Source of the DNA: Archaeoglobus sulfaticallidus PM70-1
GTDB lineage: Archaea > Halobacteriota > Archaeoglobi > Archaeoglobales > Archaeoglobaceae
Reading direction: 5' to 3'
DNA: 64,000 bases
Assembly (NCBI RefSeq): GCF_000385565.1
Contig: NC_021169.1
Span: 1,160,571 to 1,224,570, forward strand
A program made the position numbers and the translations under genes. Positions 19,036-27,759 of this stretch are shown piece after piece. How positions within the stretch are numbered: the stretch's first letter is position 1; every line of letters starts with the position of its first letter. Under the pieces are notes generated by a model. The model searched no databases and had not been told where the DNA came from. It worked only from the letters and a program-made list of their open reading frames with translations.

Positions 19036-19335
19036 TCAGAAACTCTGACACTCGCAAACTTCCTTACCACATCTCCTGCAGTAACCGGGATACTTCTTAA
19101 CTATTTCCTTTTCAACATCTATACCATAGAGGTTTGCAAGCGAGAAAATCCATGCCGTTATATCCGCTATCTCCTCACCGATGTTTTCAACATCATCCTT
19201 CCTCACAGCCTCCGCAAGCTCGCCAACCTCCTCAACAACCCACAGCATAGTCTTCTCTCTGCCCCTCGTCTTATCTCTCTCGAAATAGATCCTTCTGATC
19301 ATTTCCTGAAACTCTCTTATCTTCATCAAACCCAC
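19036..19335 (-). CDS. MazG-like nucleotide pyrophosphohydrolase
   Basis: 99 residues. The metal-binding pattern WVVEEVGELAEAV ... NIGEEIADITAW (EEVxE and ExxD) is that of the all-alpha NTP pyrophosphohydrolases. The C-terminus carries CRRCGKEVCEC, a probable small zinc knuckle that bacterial MazG lacks. Near hisF the protein could stand in for HisE-type chemistry, but this is speculative because HisE is normally recognisable. Three bases separate it from pncB. Confidence 0.82.
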   Translation of the reverse strand: MGLMKIREFQEMIRRIYFERDKTRGREKTMLWVVEEVGELAEAVRKDDVENIGEEIADITAWIFSLANLYGIDVEKEIVKKYPGYCRRCGKEVCECQSF

Positions 19336-19343
19336 CCGAACTC

Positions 19344-20159
19344 CTAAATTCTGACCGGTATTCCTTTATCCCTTAAATACTCCTTGATTGTCATGATCGG
19401 TATCTCTCTGTAATGGAATATGCTCGCGGCCAAGCAGGCATCGGCCTTTCCATCGGCAAACCCCTCGTAGAAGTGTTCCACCTTTCCAGCACCTCCAGAT
19501 GCTATCACGGGGATGTTTACCTCTTCAGAAATCTTCCTGGTTATAGGTATGTCAAATCCATCCTTGGTTCCATCTCTGTTCATGCTTGTTAGAAGTATCT
19601 CTCCTGCGCCAAGCTCTTCAACTTGCTTAGCCCACGAAACTGCATCTATGCCAGTGGGTTTTCTTCCCCCATAGATTACAACCTCATACCAGGCTTTACT
19701 CCCATCTTCAAGCTCAACAAAATTTTCCCCTTTATCGAGGTCGAAATTCCTCCTGCAGTCTATGGCTATGACTATGCACTGCGAGCCGAAAATGTCCGAG
19801 GATTCACGGACTATATCTGGGTTCAGAACTGCAGAGGTGTTGATCGATACCTTGTCCGCTCCAGCAGACAGCAGTGAGTGGATGTCCTCAACACTTTTGA
19901 TTCCACCGCCAACCGTTAGCGGAATAAAAACCTCATCAGAAGTTCTTTCGATCACATCGACCATCGTTTTTCTGCCATGAGGGGAGGCCGTAATGTCAAG
20001 AAAGACAAGCTCATCCGCTCCCTCATCGTTGTACCTCTTCGCAAGCTCTACAGGGTCTCCAGCCTCCCTGAGGTTGACGAACTCTATGCCTTTAACTACA
20101 GTAGCACCCTTTTCATCGAGTGTCACATCGAGGCAGGGAATTATTCTCTTGGCAAGCAT
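19344..20159 (-). CDS. hisF: Imidazole glycerol phosphate synthase cyclase subunit HisF
   Basis: 271 residues. Cyclase of histidine biosynthesis, working with glutaminase HisH to form imidazole glycerol phosphate and AICAR. Signature [11 protein letters not shown] at the N-terminus (catalytic Asp), [19 protein letters not shown], the second catalytic Asp in [15 protein letters not shown], and [11 protein letters not shown]. Full length. GTGATAT forms the ribosome site. No other his gene in the window. Confidence 0.95.
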   Translation of the reverse strand: MLAKRIIPCLDVTLDEKGATVVKGIEFVNLREAGDPVELAKRYNDEGADELVFLDITASPHGRKTMVDVIERTSDEVFIPLTVGGGIKSVEDIHSLLSAGADKVSINTSAVLNPDIVRESSDIFGSQCIVIAIDCRRNFDLDKGENFVELEDGSKAWYEVVIYGGRKPTGIDAVSWAKQVEELGAGEILLTSMNRDGTKDGFDIPITRKISEEVNIPVIASGGAGKVEHFYEGFADGKADACLAASIFHYREIPIMTIKEYLRDKGIPVRI

Positions 20160-20168
20160 AATATCACT

Positions 20169-20441
20169 TCAAAACGCTATAACGAAGCTATCATGCTCTC
20201 CGTTTGGCTGATATTCTTCAACCTTGATGTCTCTCACAACAGCACCTCTCGGCCCCTTTCTAAGCTCGGAGATGAATTTTTCTATCTGCTCACTTTCTCC
20301 CTCTGCTACAGCCAGAACCCTACCATCGCTCAGGTTCTTAACATAACCCTTAACTCCAAGCTCTTTTGCCAGTTTTCTCGTGAAGTATCTGAACCCAACA
20401 CCCTGCACTATTCCACTAACATAAATCCTGACACCGATCAT
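20169..20441 (-). CDS. acyP: Acylphosphatase
   Basis: About 90 residues from the Met of [10 protein letters not shown] (an upstream ATG at 20462 would add seven poor-fitting residues). Motifs [15 protein letters not shown] (phosphate loop, catalytic Arg) and [17 protein letters not shown] (catalytic Asn) are complete. Hydrolyses carboxyl-phosphate bonds of small acyl phosphates. First gene of the minus-strand run into hisF, nine bases upstream. Confidence 0.93.
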   Translation of the reverse strand: MIGVRIYVSGIVQGVGFRYFTRKLAKELGVKGYVKNLSDGRVLAVAEGESEQIEKFISELRKGPRGAVVRDIKVEEYQPNGEHDSFVIAF

Positions 20442-20561
20442 TGGAAGTATGATGTCAAGCAAAGTTTTTAAATGTTTTATTTTTGCCTGATTTTGAAACT
20501 CTTGCTGGACTAAAAAAGTAAAGGGAGTAATTTAAGGTCTGTAACTCAGATTAAACTCTGA

Positions 20562-20753
20562 TTATTCGCAGACATCCACCTTTATTGCTCCCACCGGGCA
20601 AACCTCGACACAGGAGCAGCACTCTATGCACTCCTCAGGATTCACGGGTTCGGATTTCTCATCATCATCGAACTCATACACGCTTGCCGGGCAGACATTT
20701 ATGCACTCTCCACAACTCGTGCACTTATCCTTATCTACAACTATGAAAGCCAT
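20562..20753 (-). CDS. Ferredoxin, 2[4Fe-4S]
   Basis: 63 residues with two full cluster motifs: CTSCGECINVCP and CIECCSCVEVCP. A small soluble electron carrier, typical of anaerobic archaea and a likely partner type for the archaeoflavoprotein at 4255. It has its own promoter in the A/T-rich region 20754-20868. Confidence 0.95.
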   Translation of the reverse strand: MAFIVVDKDKCTSCGECINVCPASVYEFDDDEKSEPVNPEECIECCSCVEVCPVGAIKVDVCE

Positions 20754-20868
20754 ATTACCACCCTATTAAGTATTGATCTTTAACTTAAAAAACTTTTCGA
20801 GTATGCATAATAATTTAAAATACTTTTTGATTAAAAAGAGTTAAATAGTTTAAGATCAAAACTGGACT

Positions 20869-21102
20869 ATGGATACGGTTAAGGTATCGGTAGATCGGGA
20901 TGTTGACTTCAATTTGGCCAGAAAGATGGCCGATGTTATCGCTGATGATGGAATGCTGGTGTCGTGGTTTGATGGTAAAAAGGGAACCCATTTTCCGGAT
21001 GTCAAATGCTGTGGGGAGGACTCGTGGTTGGTTTATGGAAAATCGAGAGGTGGAAGCCTGCTGATAGAGATAAATGAGTATAAGTTTTTATATATAAAGT
21101 AA
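20869..21102 (+). CDS. Small AF-type hypothetical protein
   Basis: 77 residues, beginning MDTVKVSVDRDVDF and with a central WFDGKKGTHFPDVKCCG. Compact alpha/beta composition. No function recognised. The ATG follows an A/T-rich divergent promoter shared with the ferredoxin gene. It ends four bases before the convergent L11 gene. Confidence 0.65.
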   Translation: MDTVKVSVDRDVDFNLARKMADVIADDGMLVSWFDGKKGTHFPDVKCCGEDSWLVYGKSRGGSLLIEINEYKFLYIK

Positions 21103-21106
21103 AAGG

Positions 21107-21577
21107 TTATTCTTCGATCGTTATCTTGCCCTCATCGATCTCCTTCTGGATCTCCTTTGGACTCCTGCCCTCAACGGTGACTCCCATCGACAGGCAGGTT
21201 CCGAGAACCTCTTTTACCACAGATTTCAGGTCGTAGCTGAGAACCTGGGCCTTCTTCATCTTCGCTATTTCCTTGATCTTCTCCAAGCTGATATCTCCAA
21301 CAAATTCCTTGCCCGTCTTGCTCGATCCCTTGGTAATCCCGAGCTCTCTCTTAACCAGAGCTGTGACCGGTGGGATTCCGACTTCTATGTCGAAGCTTCT
21401 GTCATCATGGACTATTATCTTAACCGGAACAGACAAGCCCTGATATTCTTTAGTGGCCGCATTTATCCTGTCAACGACCTGTTTCACATTCAGTCCGAGA
21501 GGACCTATAGCGGGACCCAGTGGTGGACCCGGAGAAGCTTCACCACCCGGAACGAGTACTTCAACAACCCTTGGCAT
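21107..21577 (-). CDS. rpl11: Ribosomal protein uL11
   Basis: 156 residues. [20 protein letters not shown] near the start is the hallmark rRNA/factor-binding block; the C-terminal RNA-binding domain carries [12 protein letters not shown]. Component of the GTPase-associated centre on the large subunit. Follows Spt5 by five bases. Confidence 0.96.
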   Translation of the reverse strand: MPRVVEVLVPGGEASPGPPLGPAIGPLGLNVKQVVDRINAATKEYQGLSVPVKIIVHDDRSFDIEVGIPPVTALVKRELGITKGSSKTGKEFVGDISLEKIKEIAKMKKAQVLSYDLKSVVKEVLGTCLSMGVTVEGRSPKEIQKEIDEGKITIEE

Positions 21578-21581
21578 TTAA

Positions 21582-22034
21582 TTACACCTCCTCACTTTTG
21601 TCTATAATCCTAACATGATCCGCCTTAACTGTGATCGGTATCGGAACCACAGCATCTATTAACTCTACCGTAATCTCATTCTTCGTCTCATCAACCCTCT
21701 TAACAACGGAGATCTCTCCTTTGAATGGTCCGGAGATAATTTCCACCTTGTATCCTTCCTTAATCTGCTCAGCAGCCTTTCTCGGCACGAGAAAGTGCTC
21801 TATCTCGTGAAAACCAACCTCCCCCTTGACCAGTCCTTTAACATGAGGTACGCCTCTAATCGCCTTCAAAACATCCTCGACATTTTCTGCTTCGACAAAA
21901 ATGTAGCCCTTAACTTCCTTAGGAGACATTATAGCGTATACTGGCAACTGATACTTCTTTATGACCATCTCCATCAGATTTGCCACAACTTTTTCCTGAT
22001 TCGCAGTCGTTTTCAGTAGGAAGAATCTGCTCAT
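21582..22034 (-). CDS. spt5: Transcription elongation factor Spt5 (NusG family)
   Basis: 150 residues: NGN domain (about 1-85, with KEVKGYIFVEAENVEDV and IRGVPHVKGL) and a C-terminal KOW domain (VEIISGPFKGEISVVKRVD). Binds the RNA polymerase clamp together with Spt4 to support elongation. Between secE and rpl11 in the conserved archaeal order. Confidence 0.94.
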   Translation of the reverse strand: MSRFFLLKTTANQEKVVANLMEMVIKKYQLPVYAIMSPKEVKGYIFVEAENVEDVLKAIRGVPHVKGLVKGEVGFHEIEHFLVPRKAAEQIKEGYKVEIISGPFKGEISVVKRVDETKNEITVELIDAVVPIPITVKADHVRIIDKSEEV

Positions 22035-22045
22035 TTTTTACACCT

Positions 22046-22228
22046 TCACACCAGCTTGTTGATAAGTTCCAGTATGAGATATATCCCAAAGCCTATGATG
22101 CCCACCACGAACATCACAGCCAAAGCTACCTTTGTCGTTGTTATAAACTCTTCTCTGTCAGGTTTCCTTGTCATCTTGAGCAGGTTGTAGTAATCATGAA
22201 GCTTTTTCTGGAAATCTTTTTCAATCAT
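22046..22228 (-). CDS. secE: SecE/Sec61-gamma translocon subunit
   Basis: 60 residues: an amphipathic N-terminal helix with many charges, then one membrane helix VALAVMFVVGIIGFGIYLI. Third subunit of the SecYE-beta protein channel. First gene of the secE-spt5-rpl11 operon. Confidence 0.9.
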   Translation of the reverse strand: MIEKDFQKKLHDYYNLLKMTRKPDREEFITTTKVALAVMFVVGIIGFGIYLILELINKLV

Positions 22229-22366
22229 GCATTCTTCATTTCACTGATGGGTATTTGAAATTTATTGTGGTTTTGATGCAGAGCTGAGTTGTTGATGCAT
22301 GTTGCATGCGGTGATACCATAAAATTCATAAACCCCTTTGGAAGAAAATTTACAAGTTGTTTTAAA

Positions 22367-22441
22367 GGGCCCGTAGCTTAGCCAGGTTAGAGCGTCCGGC
22401 TCATAACCGGGCGGTCGAGGGTTCAAATCCCTCCGGGCCCA
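22367..22441 (+). tRNA. tRNA with CAU anticodon (Met elongator or Ile2)
   Basis: A full cloverleaf can be drawn: acceptor GGGCCCG paired with CGGGCCC plus discriminator A, D-arm with TAGCTTAGCCAGG, anticodon stem TCCGG/CCGGG around loop CTCATAA (anticodon CAT), and T-arm GAGGGTTCAAATCCCTC. No intron; CCA is not encoded. The initiator type is excluded by the acceptor stem. Elongator Met versus agmatidine-modified Ile2 cannot be settled from the sequence alone. A TTTTAAA box lies just upstream. The next gene's stop is only two bases away. Confidence 0.95.
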
Positions 22442-22443
22442 TA

Positions 22444-23211
22444 CTACTTTTGGTTCAGGTCCCAGTACTTTGAGAGCCTGTATTCCTCTTTGTGCCTCTC
22501 TTTCAGTTCCATCAGCTCTTCTGGATCCATCTTCTTGAGCTTTAGCACCACCGGTCCGTAAACTGGCTGGGATGGCAGGACATCGAGTATTAGATTGCAG
22601 ACGGAACAGCCTTTCTTTGAGCATATTGCCGCATCCAGTAGTCTCTGTACAGCTTTATTCTCTTCAGTCAGCACGGTTTTACTCTCTTCAGAATTGAAGA
22701 ACAGACAACTCTTAAGGTCTTGTGGATTAATCCTTCTGGAATACCTCAGAAAGTAAAGGAAAAGACCCACAGCCTCAGAAAGCGGCCCTCTATTCATGGA
22801 AGGTTCGTTTGAGTGGGATACAATGTATCTGCCTATGACCTCGTTCACCCTTCTTTCCACATCTTCACCTTCTTCAGAATACATCTCATTGAGATATGCC
22901 TTCGCCAGATCCAGATACATTCCTATAGACCTGATATCGTAGCTGATAAAGTCCCTGCCAAAGGGTGTTACTTCATATATTTTCTTCCTCCTGTCTTTTG
23001 GCGAAACTTCTGACTTGATAAGTCTAATAAACTCGAAGTCCTTTATGTGCTTCGTAAGATTTTTCTGGGAGATACGGACGTACCTTGCAATATCTGCAAA
23101 ATCAGCCCCTTTTATGAGGAATATGTAGAGGAAAACCTTCCTTTTTTGGGTATTTTTCAGGAGGTTCTCTATATCCTCAATCCATTTTTTGATTGGGGGG
23201 AGGTGATCCAT
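22444..23211 (-). CDS. Winged-helix regulator with long helical C-terminal region
   Basis: 255 residues. The N-terminal part (about 20-100) holds a MarR/ArsR-like wHTH: KGADFADIARYVRISQKNLTKHIKDFEFIRLI and the wing SPKDRRKKIYEVTPFG. The remainder is helical with a CSKKGCSVC cluster near residue 200 that may bind metal. No family name recognised. It is divergent from the small gene at 23267 and ends two bases from the tRNA. Confidence 0.7.
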   Translation of the reverse strand: MDHLPPIKKWIEDIENLLKNTQKRKVFLYIFLIKGADFADIARYVRISQKNLTKHIKDFEFIRLIKSEVSPKDRRKKIYEVTPFGRDFISYDIRSIGMYLDLAKAYLNEMYSEEGEDVERRVNEVIGRYIVSHSNEPSMNRGPLSEAVGLFLYFLRYSRRINPQDLKSCLFFNSEESKTVLTEENKAVQRLLDAAICSKKGCSVCNLILDVLPSQPVYGPVVLKLKKMDPEELMELKERHKEEYRLSKYWDLNQK

Positions 23212-23266
23212 GTCATCACAAGGTGAGTAAGATATTTATAACTAACGGGTCTAATAATTACCGGGT

Positions 23267-23506
23267 ATGTTACATACTCGCTGGTTAGTAAAAAGGAAAC
23301 TAGATGTAAGACCACTGAAGAAGTTTGCACTGAAGCTGCCAGAGGGCTTCGCGCTGAAGGAAGTTCTACTTATGGAAAGAGACGAGATTACCGCTGAGGA
23401 GGCCATTATAAAGGTGGAGATCTGGACTAGGTTGCTGGAGATGGACTTGTGGAGGATGGAGAGACCGGAGATGGAAATGCGAAGAAATATAAGGGTATTA
23501 AAGTGA
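23267..23506 (+). CDS. Small hypothetical protein
   Basis: 79 residues, charged and helical (LDVRPLKKFALKLPEGF, then MERDEITAEEAIIKVE). No family recognised. A clear TATA-like GATATTTATAAC about 35 bases before the ATG and codon use like neighbours support it. Divergent from the wHTH regulator, which may control it. Confidence 0.5.
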   Translation: MLHTRWLVKRKLDVRPLKKFALKLPEGFALKEVLLMERDEITAEEAIIKVEIWTRLLEMDLWRMERPEMEMRRNIRVLK

Positions 23507-23649
23507 ATTTAAAATCGGTTTGGTACCATACATTTCCATATTCTTTTAATTATTCATTAGGGTCTCCATTTATCCAATCTCCCTATTTTAACAAATCCGG
23601 AATTTATTCTAAATCAAAAATAAACAACTCCAGAAAAGTGCCTTCTGCA

Positions 23650-23960
23650 TTACAACCTTTTCCTCCTCAAATGCTCTATGATAACGTCAGCTTTTAACCC
23701 GTTCTCCATGCAGAACTGCATAAAGAGAGATCCAGCGTATAGACACATGGTGACCCTTGGAATAGCTAAATCTCGGTAATAGATGTGCAAATCTTTCAAT
23801 CCGAATAAGGCCTTGGTAGCTTTGAAAAGCAGCTCAATCTCAGCCCTCATCTCAGCGAAATCTTCGTAATCGTTGATTGCTTGAAGAGTCATTTTAGTGG
23901 CATGGTATAAACCAGACACAATAGACGAGTTGCCGTTCTCCTTATGAGATTCCGATACTC
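23650..23960 (-). pseudogene. Transposase C-terminal remnant
   Basis: The frame from 23919 down reads 89 residues with MRAEIELLFKATKALFGLKD and DLAIPRVTMCLYAGS, the look of the C-terminal Glu region of DDE transposases (E in EIELLFKATK). In-frame it extends upstream to about 23960 (SESHKENGNSS) before a stop, and an overlapping frame also has transposase-like words, so it is frame-broken. No N-terminal DD part or inverted repeats seen. Traces of it may reach about 24090. Confidence 0.55.
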
Positions 23961-24090
23961 AAATTCCTCCTTTACACTTTTATAACTCTTTTCAAGACCG
24001 CTTTTCTGAAGGCCTGTTGGTTGCCCGCATTTCTGAACGTGAGTATTGAAAAGGAACACTGCGTGAGGTTTTTACTATTTGAGAGATTAT

Positions 24091-24393
24091 AGATTCTGGC
24101 GGGCAAAAATCAGTTATGGGGGGATATGGATTTTTGTTTGTCAGTATGAAAATTTTTATCCGGTTGTAAAATCAAAAAGATTTGCTGAGCAATCCACTAA
24201 TTTTTATTCAGTGCTGAAAATATATATTTCCGCAATATCAGAACTCCCTGTAGATCTTTCTGTATCCGCAGCTCTCGCATCTTGATTTATCTGTTCGGGG
24301 GGAGACCAATCCGGTTTCGGTGAAAGTCGTTTAATTGCTGATATATACATTATTCTTTTCACTTTCACCCTGCACCCAATCCTTATCTTAACC
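24091..24393. other. A/T-rich gap before the polB2 operon
   Basis: About 300 bases. An open frame on the minus strand here looks like a shadow with no sensible composition. CTTATCTTAA near 24380 is a plausible TATA box for the operon at 24412. Nothing else seen. Confidence 0.4.
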
Positions 24394-24411
24394 ATTACAA
24401 CCAATTGTAAT
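24394..24411. promoter_or_regulatory. Operator-like palindrome at the polB2 operon start
   Basis: ATTACAACCAATTGTAAT: perfect 7-base arms with a 4-base loop, ending directly at the ATG at 24412. With a TATA-like box about 25 bases upstream, transcription would begin inside the palindrome, a position suited to repression. Confidence 0.5.
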
Positions 24412-24903
24412 ATGGAGCTAATCCGTGAGGGGTTCAATATTCTCATTTCCCCACCGGCAATAGCGATTGATGAGGCTATCAAAATCGCTCACACGAGCCT
24501 CTCTTCCCTCTTCATAGCCGGAAACAGGATCAGCATTCTGACGAAAATAAAGCACGGCTATGAGGTTGCAAGGGCCTTCACATCCCACCAGCTCCTAACC
24601 CTCCTTGAAAACACCCACCACCAGGCCGTCTTTGTGGAGCATGATCCATCCCTGTTCGAGAGTGAAAGAGATGCAGAGAATGTTGCTCTGGCTTTGAGGG
24701 ACACAGCTGGCAGATGTGAAACTCTTGTGTACTATTCTGCATCTCATGACGAATATCTAAGAATAATCTCCAGACTTGCAAACAGGATCATTGCTGTTAC
24801 AGAACACCGCCCGGGCTACGTTGCCGACATCATTGAGCTGAATACCAGAAGGGAGGTGAGAAGCTTCCTTCTCTCAGATGTTCAGCTTACCCTGGAGGTG
24901 TGA
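24412..24903 (+). CDS. RecA-superfamily-like protein lacking Walker A (polB2 operon)
   Basis: 163 residues. A Walker-B-like strand QAVFVEHDPSLF and the following alternation of strands (ETLVYYSASHDEY, RIIAVTEHRPG) resemble a trimmed RecA/RadA core, but there is no GxxxxGKT loop, so it is probably not an ATPase. Inactivated polB2 genes of archaea are commonly grouped with such a protein. It is followed by a small gene (three-base gap) and polB2. Confidence 0.55.
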   Translation: MELIREGFNILISPPAIAIDEAIKIAHTSLSSLFIAGNRISILTKIKHGYEVARAFTSHQLLTLLENTHHQAVFVEHDPSLFESERDAENVALALRDTAGRCETLVYYSASHDEYLRIISRLANRIIAVTEHRPGYVADIIELNTRREVRSFLLSDVQLTLEV

Positions 24904-24906
24904 ATC

Positions 24907-25212
24907 ATGGGCAGAAGTGTTGCAAGCGTGAGGTTGCCGTTAAACGACCTGATTGCAAAAATCGAGAGGGCAAAGAGCCTGATGAAAAAGGAAGAGGTCA
25001 TCTATGCGGACAGAATAATCGAGTCAATCAAGAAGAGGTATTCTGTATGCTATCTTGCCTTCGATTCTGCTGATAAGGCTGCTTTGTTTGCAGTAGCAGT
25101 TGAGCTCATGAGGCTGATCGACCATGCTGATTCTGGATGTCTTTCCTGCAAAGAAAGGAGTGAACGTGTGGCTGAAGGGGAAGAAGGTGAGGAAAAGGTA
25201 CGTCAGGCATGA
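24907..25212 (+). CDS. Small protein of the polB2 operon
   Basis: 101 residues, helical, starting MGRSVASVRLPLNDL and with a CLSCKERSE cluster. Its last ~88 bases overlap the start of polB2 in another frame. No family recognised; the position suggests a partner of the polymerase-like protein. Confidence 0.55.
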   Translation: MGRSVASVRLPLNDLIAKIERAKSLMKKEEVIYADRIIESIKKRYSVCYLAFDSADKAALFAVAVELMRLIDHADSGCLSCKERSERVAEGEEGEEKVRQA

Positions 25213-27059
25213 TGATTCCGTTCTCATTCACTTTCCCGACAAACACGGGCACGCAGAGTTGGTAGAAGATCTGGAAACGAGATACAGGGTTGAGGAGGTA
25301 ACATTCAGAACGATCTATGGAGAAAAAGAGGGATTCAGGGTTTACGCCCCTAAAAGAGTTGCTAAGAAGATAGAGATCCAGGCTCCAGAGGCAGAGATCT
25401 ACAACGCTGACCTCAGGAGAGAGGTGGAGTATCTTGCAGCAAGAGGGCTTTCCCGCTTATCTGAACCATTTCAGGACAGATTTGATTTGAGCATTCCAGA
25501 GCTGAAAGTATTCGAATGTAAGGTCAGGTTTGATAATCCTGTAAACCCCTCTCAGCTAACCGCTATTGAGAGCAGGCAGTTCAGCGTGGAGGGGAGGGAA
25601 AAGGTTATCATTGGGGGAGTTCATGAGCTTCGTTGACTCATTCAATCCGGACATCATCCTGATGGAAAATGCAGACATAGCAGCGAGAATGATGTTCGAG
25701 AAATGCAGGGAATACGGAATCAACTTCACCCTCTCAAGAGGAAAATTCAGGTTTCTGAAGGAGAGCAGCTACTACAGCTACGGTGCGGTGAAGCACAGGA
25801 GGAGTGCGTTAATCACCGAGGGGAAGATTCTGATAGATACGGCTTCATTTGCATTCAGAGAATACGGCCTGAAAGGGATTTTGTTCACCTCAAGGCTAAC
25901 AGGACTGTCAGCAAATCTTACGTCAAGATTCACTCCCAGAACATTGATCTCCAGCTATGAAGTTTACGAGGCTCTGAGGAGAGGCATAGCAGTTCCCTTC
26001 AGAAAAAGGGATGCTGAAAAGCCAAGGAGAATTGAAGAACTCAGGAGGAATGACAAAGGGGGCTTGATTCTACAGCCAGAGCCTGGTGTTTACGAGAACG
26101 TTTCCCAGATAGACTTCACTTCAATGTATCCGGCAATTATAGTGAAGTATAATTTGAGTCCGGAATCGATTGGAAACGGAAGGAAAGGCTTTCTCTCCAC
26201 GATTCTTGAACCGCTGCTTGAGCTGAGAATAAAGACGAAGAGGATGAAGAAAACCAATCCTGAAGTTGCTGGAATTGATTCGGCTTTAAAGTGGATGCTG
26301 GTGACATGTTTTGGATACACGGGCTTCAAAAATGCCAAGTTCGGGAGCATTTCCGTGCATGAGAGGATTACCGGCATCGGAAGAGAAATTCTGCTTGAGA
26401 GCATCAGAATAGCTGAGGAGAGTGGTACTGAAGTCATTCACGCGATGGTTGACAGCGTGTTTGTCAGAAACTCAAACGGTGATCTCAAAGAGAGAATAGA
26501 GCGGGAAACGGGTCTGCTTGCTGAGGAAGGACAGGTACCACTGGGTTGTTTTCCTGCCGAGAAAGGATGGATTTGGAAATGCTGCCCGCTATTACGGCCT
26601 GTCGAGAGCGGTGAGATGAAGCTCAGGGGAGTGATGGCCAGAAGGCGAGACACTCCTGAGTTCATTCGGAGAGCTCAGATGGAGATGTTTTATCTGCTCA
26701 GAAATGCGAGAACACTGAATGAACTTGCTGAGCTTGAAAGCGATCTGAAGGGAATTTACCGCAGGTACATGCTAGCGATGAAGTATGCTGATCCTGAGTG
26801 GTTCTTCATTCGGAAAAGGATAAGCAGAACATCCTACTCAAAAAACTCCCTTGAAGCCTCTGCTGTCAGAGAGCTGAAGAAGCTTGGTGTGAAGCTCTTC
26901 CCCGGAATGGAGATCGAATACGTGGTTGTAGACTTTAAACGAAAGCTCGTTTCGATCAGAAATCCCGAAACAGTTGATTTTGAGTATTACAGAAAACTGC
27001 TTGAGAAAGCATATGAAGAGGTGAGTTTTGCGGTCAGAAACGCTCTCTCCTCTCTGTGA
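25124..27059 (+). pseudogene. polB2: PolB2-type (inactivated family) B-family DNA polymerase, split by a one-base frameshift
   Basis: Two frames join to one ~645-residue B-family polymerase. Part 1 (25124-25636) begins MLILDVFPAK as B polymerases do; part 2 continues with GEFMSFVDSFNPDIILMEN. The junction is a G5 run (25613-25617); with four G residues the frame would be continuous. Motif A is DFTSMYPAIIVKYNLS; motif B is KWMLVTCFGYTGF, where the usual Asn-Ser is Thr-Cys; motif C reads HAMVDS where active enzymes have DTDS, so the first Asp is Met. This fits the archaeal PolB2 family thought to be catalytically impaired, with a damage-response role reported in some species. The split may be a homopolymer error. 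Confidence 0.82.
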
Positions 27060-27456
27060 GAAACTCTTCGGGAGTCATGACCGCAATCTCGTCCTTGACT
27101 GCCTCGAAGTCCTTTATGTTCCTCGTGATGAGGACTTCCGCAGTACTGAGTGCAGAATGGAACTGTATGCAGTCCTCAAAATCGTCAATTCTTGATTCCT
27201 CGTAAGAGTTCAGGATGATCTCTTCCGTCAGCGGAACAATTCTGAATTCCCTGAGGATTCTTCTGGCGTCTTCCCTTGCCCTGTTCTCATCGGTGTATCT
27301 TGCCCTAAGAAAGTAAATTATCGGTGGTGTGAGCGCTGAAACGTAACCTTCAATTTTACCATTTCTGACGAGCTGAACGACAGCCAGACTTGCCTTCCAG
27401 CCCCTTCTCCTTTCAAGAACATCCATGAAGACGTTTACATCGAAGAAGGCGCTCAT
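27034..27456 (-). CDS. PIN-domain toxin (VapC-like)
   Basis: 140 residues. PIN acidic residues: FFDVNVFMDVL (Asp6), Glu in the middle helix, DDFEDCIQFHSA and the late TRNIKDFEA. Expected RNase of a toxin-antitoxin pair. It starts four bases inside the upstream gene at 27453 and its 3' end overlaps polB2 convergently. Confidence 0.85.
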   Translation of the reverse strand: MSAFFDVNVFMDVLERRRGWKASLAVVQLVRNGKIEGYVSALTPPIIYFLRARYTDENRAREDARRILREFRIVPLTEEIILNSYEESRIDDFEDCIQFHSALSTAEVLITRNIKDFEAVKDEIAVMTPEEFLTERRERF

Positions 27457-27758
27457 CTCAGAACCTTCTCCACCGCTTCCCTCACAATCTGCTTATCCAT
27501 TTCGGGAGGGTTTGGCGGAATTGTTCCTACGAGAGCGAGAAGATCATCATCGAAGTCAATGTCGGGATACTCTTCCTTCAGCTCGCTCTTTATATCCTCA
27601 ACAGATCTGTGGGTCAGCTCGAGCTCAAGCTCCTCCAGTCTTCTCTTCAGAGAGTCCATTTCTCTTTTGAGTCTGAAAATTTCTTTCCTGAGGGATTCTG
27701 TATTCTGAGCCATAACATTCTGAATATGATCCCTATCTCTTAAATATGTTTTCTGCAT
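27453..27758 (-). CDS. Putative antitoxin, coiled-coil N-terminus
   Basis: 101 residues. Residues 18-55 form a heptad-rich Lys/Glu coiled coil (EIFRLKREMDSLKRRLEELE), followed by an acidic C-terminal part. Overlap of four bases with the PIN gene marks it as the antitoxin partner. No DNA-binding fold visible, so not a classical AbrB or RHH antitoxin. Confidence 0.65.
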   Translation of the reverse strand: MQKTYLRDRDHIQNVMAQNTESLRKEIFRLKREMDSLKRRLEELELELTHRSVEDIKSELKEEYPDIDFDDDLLALVGTIPPNPPEMDKQIVREAVEKVLR

Positions 27759-27759
27759 T

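Noticed and set aside
20869-21102. A named family for the 77-residue protein
   Set aside because: It resembles small Archaeoglobus hypotheticals, but I cannot recall a family firmly enough to name it.
25566-27059. A separate polymerase gene starting at 25566
   Set aside because: Its first codons are out of frame with the upstream half; joining the frames at the G5 run gives one normal B-family protein.
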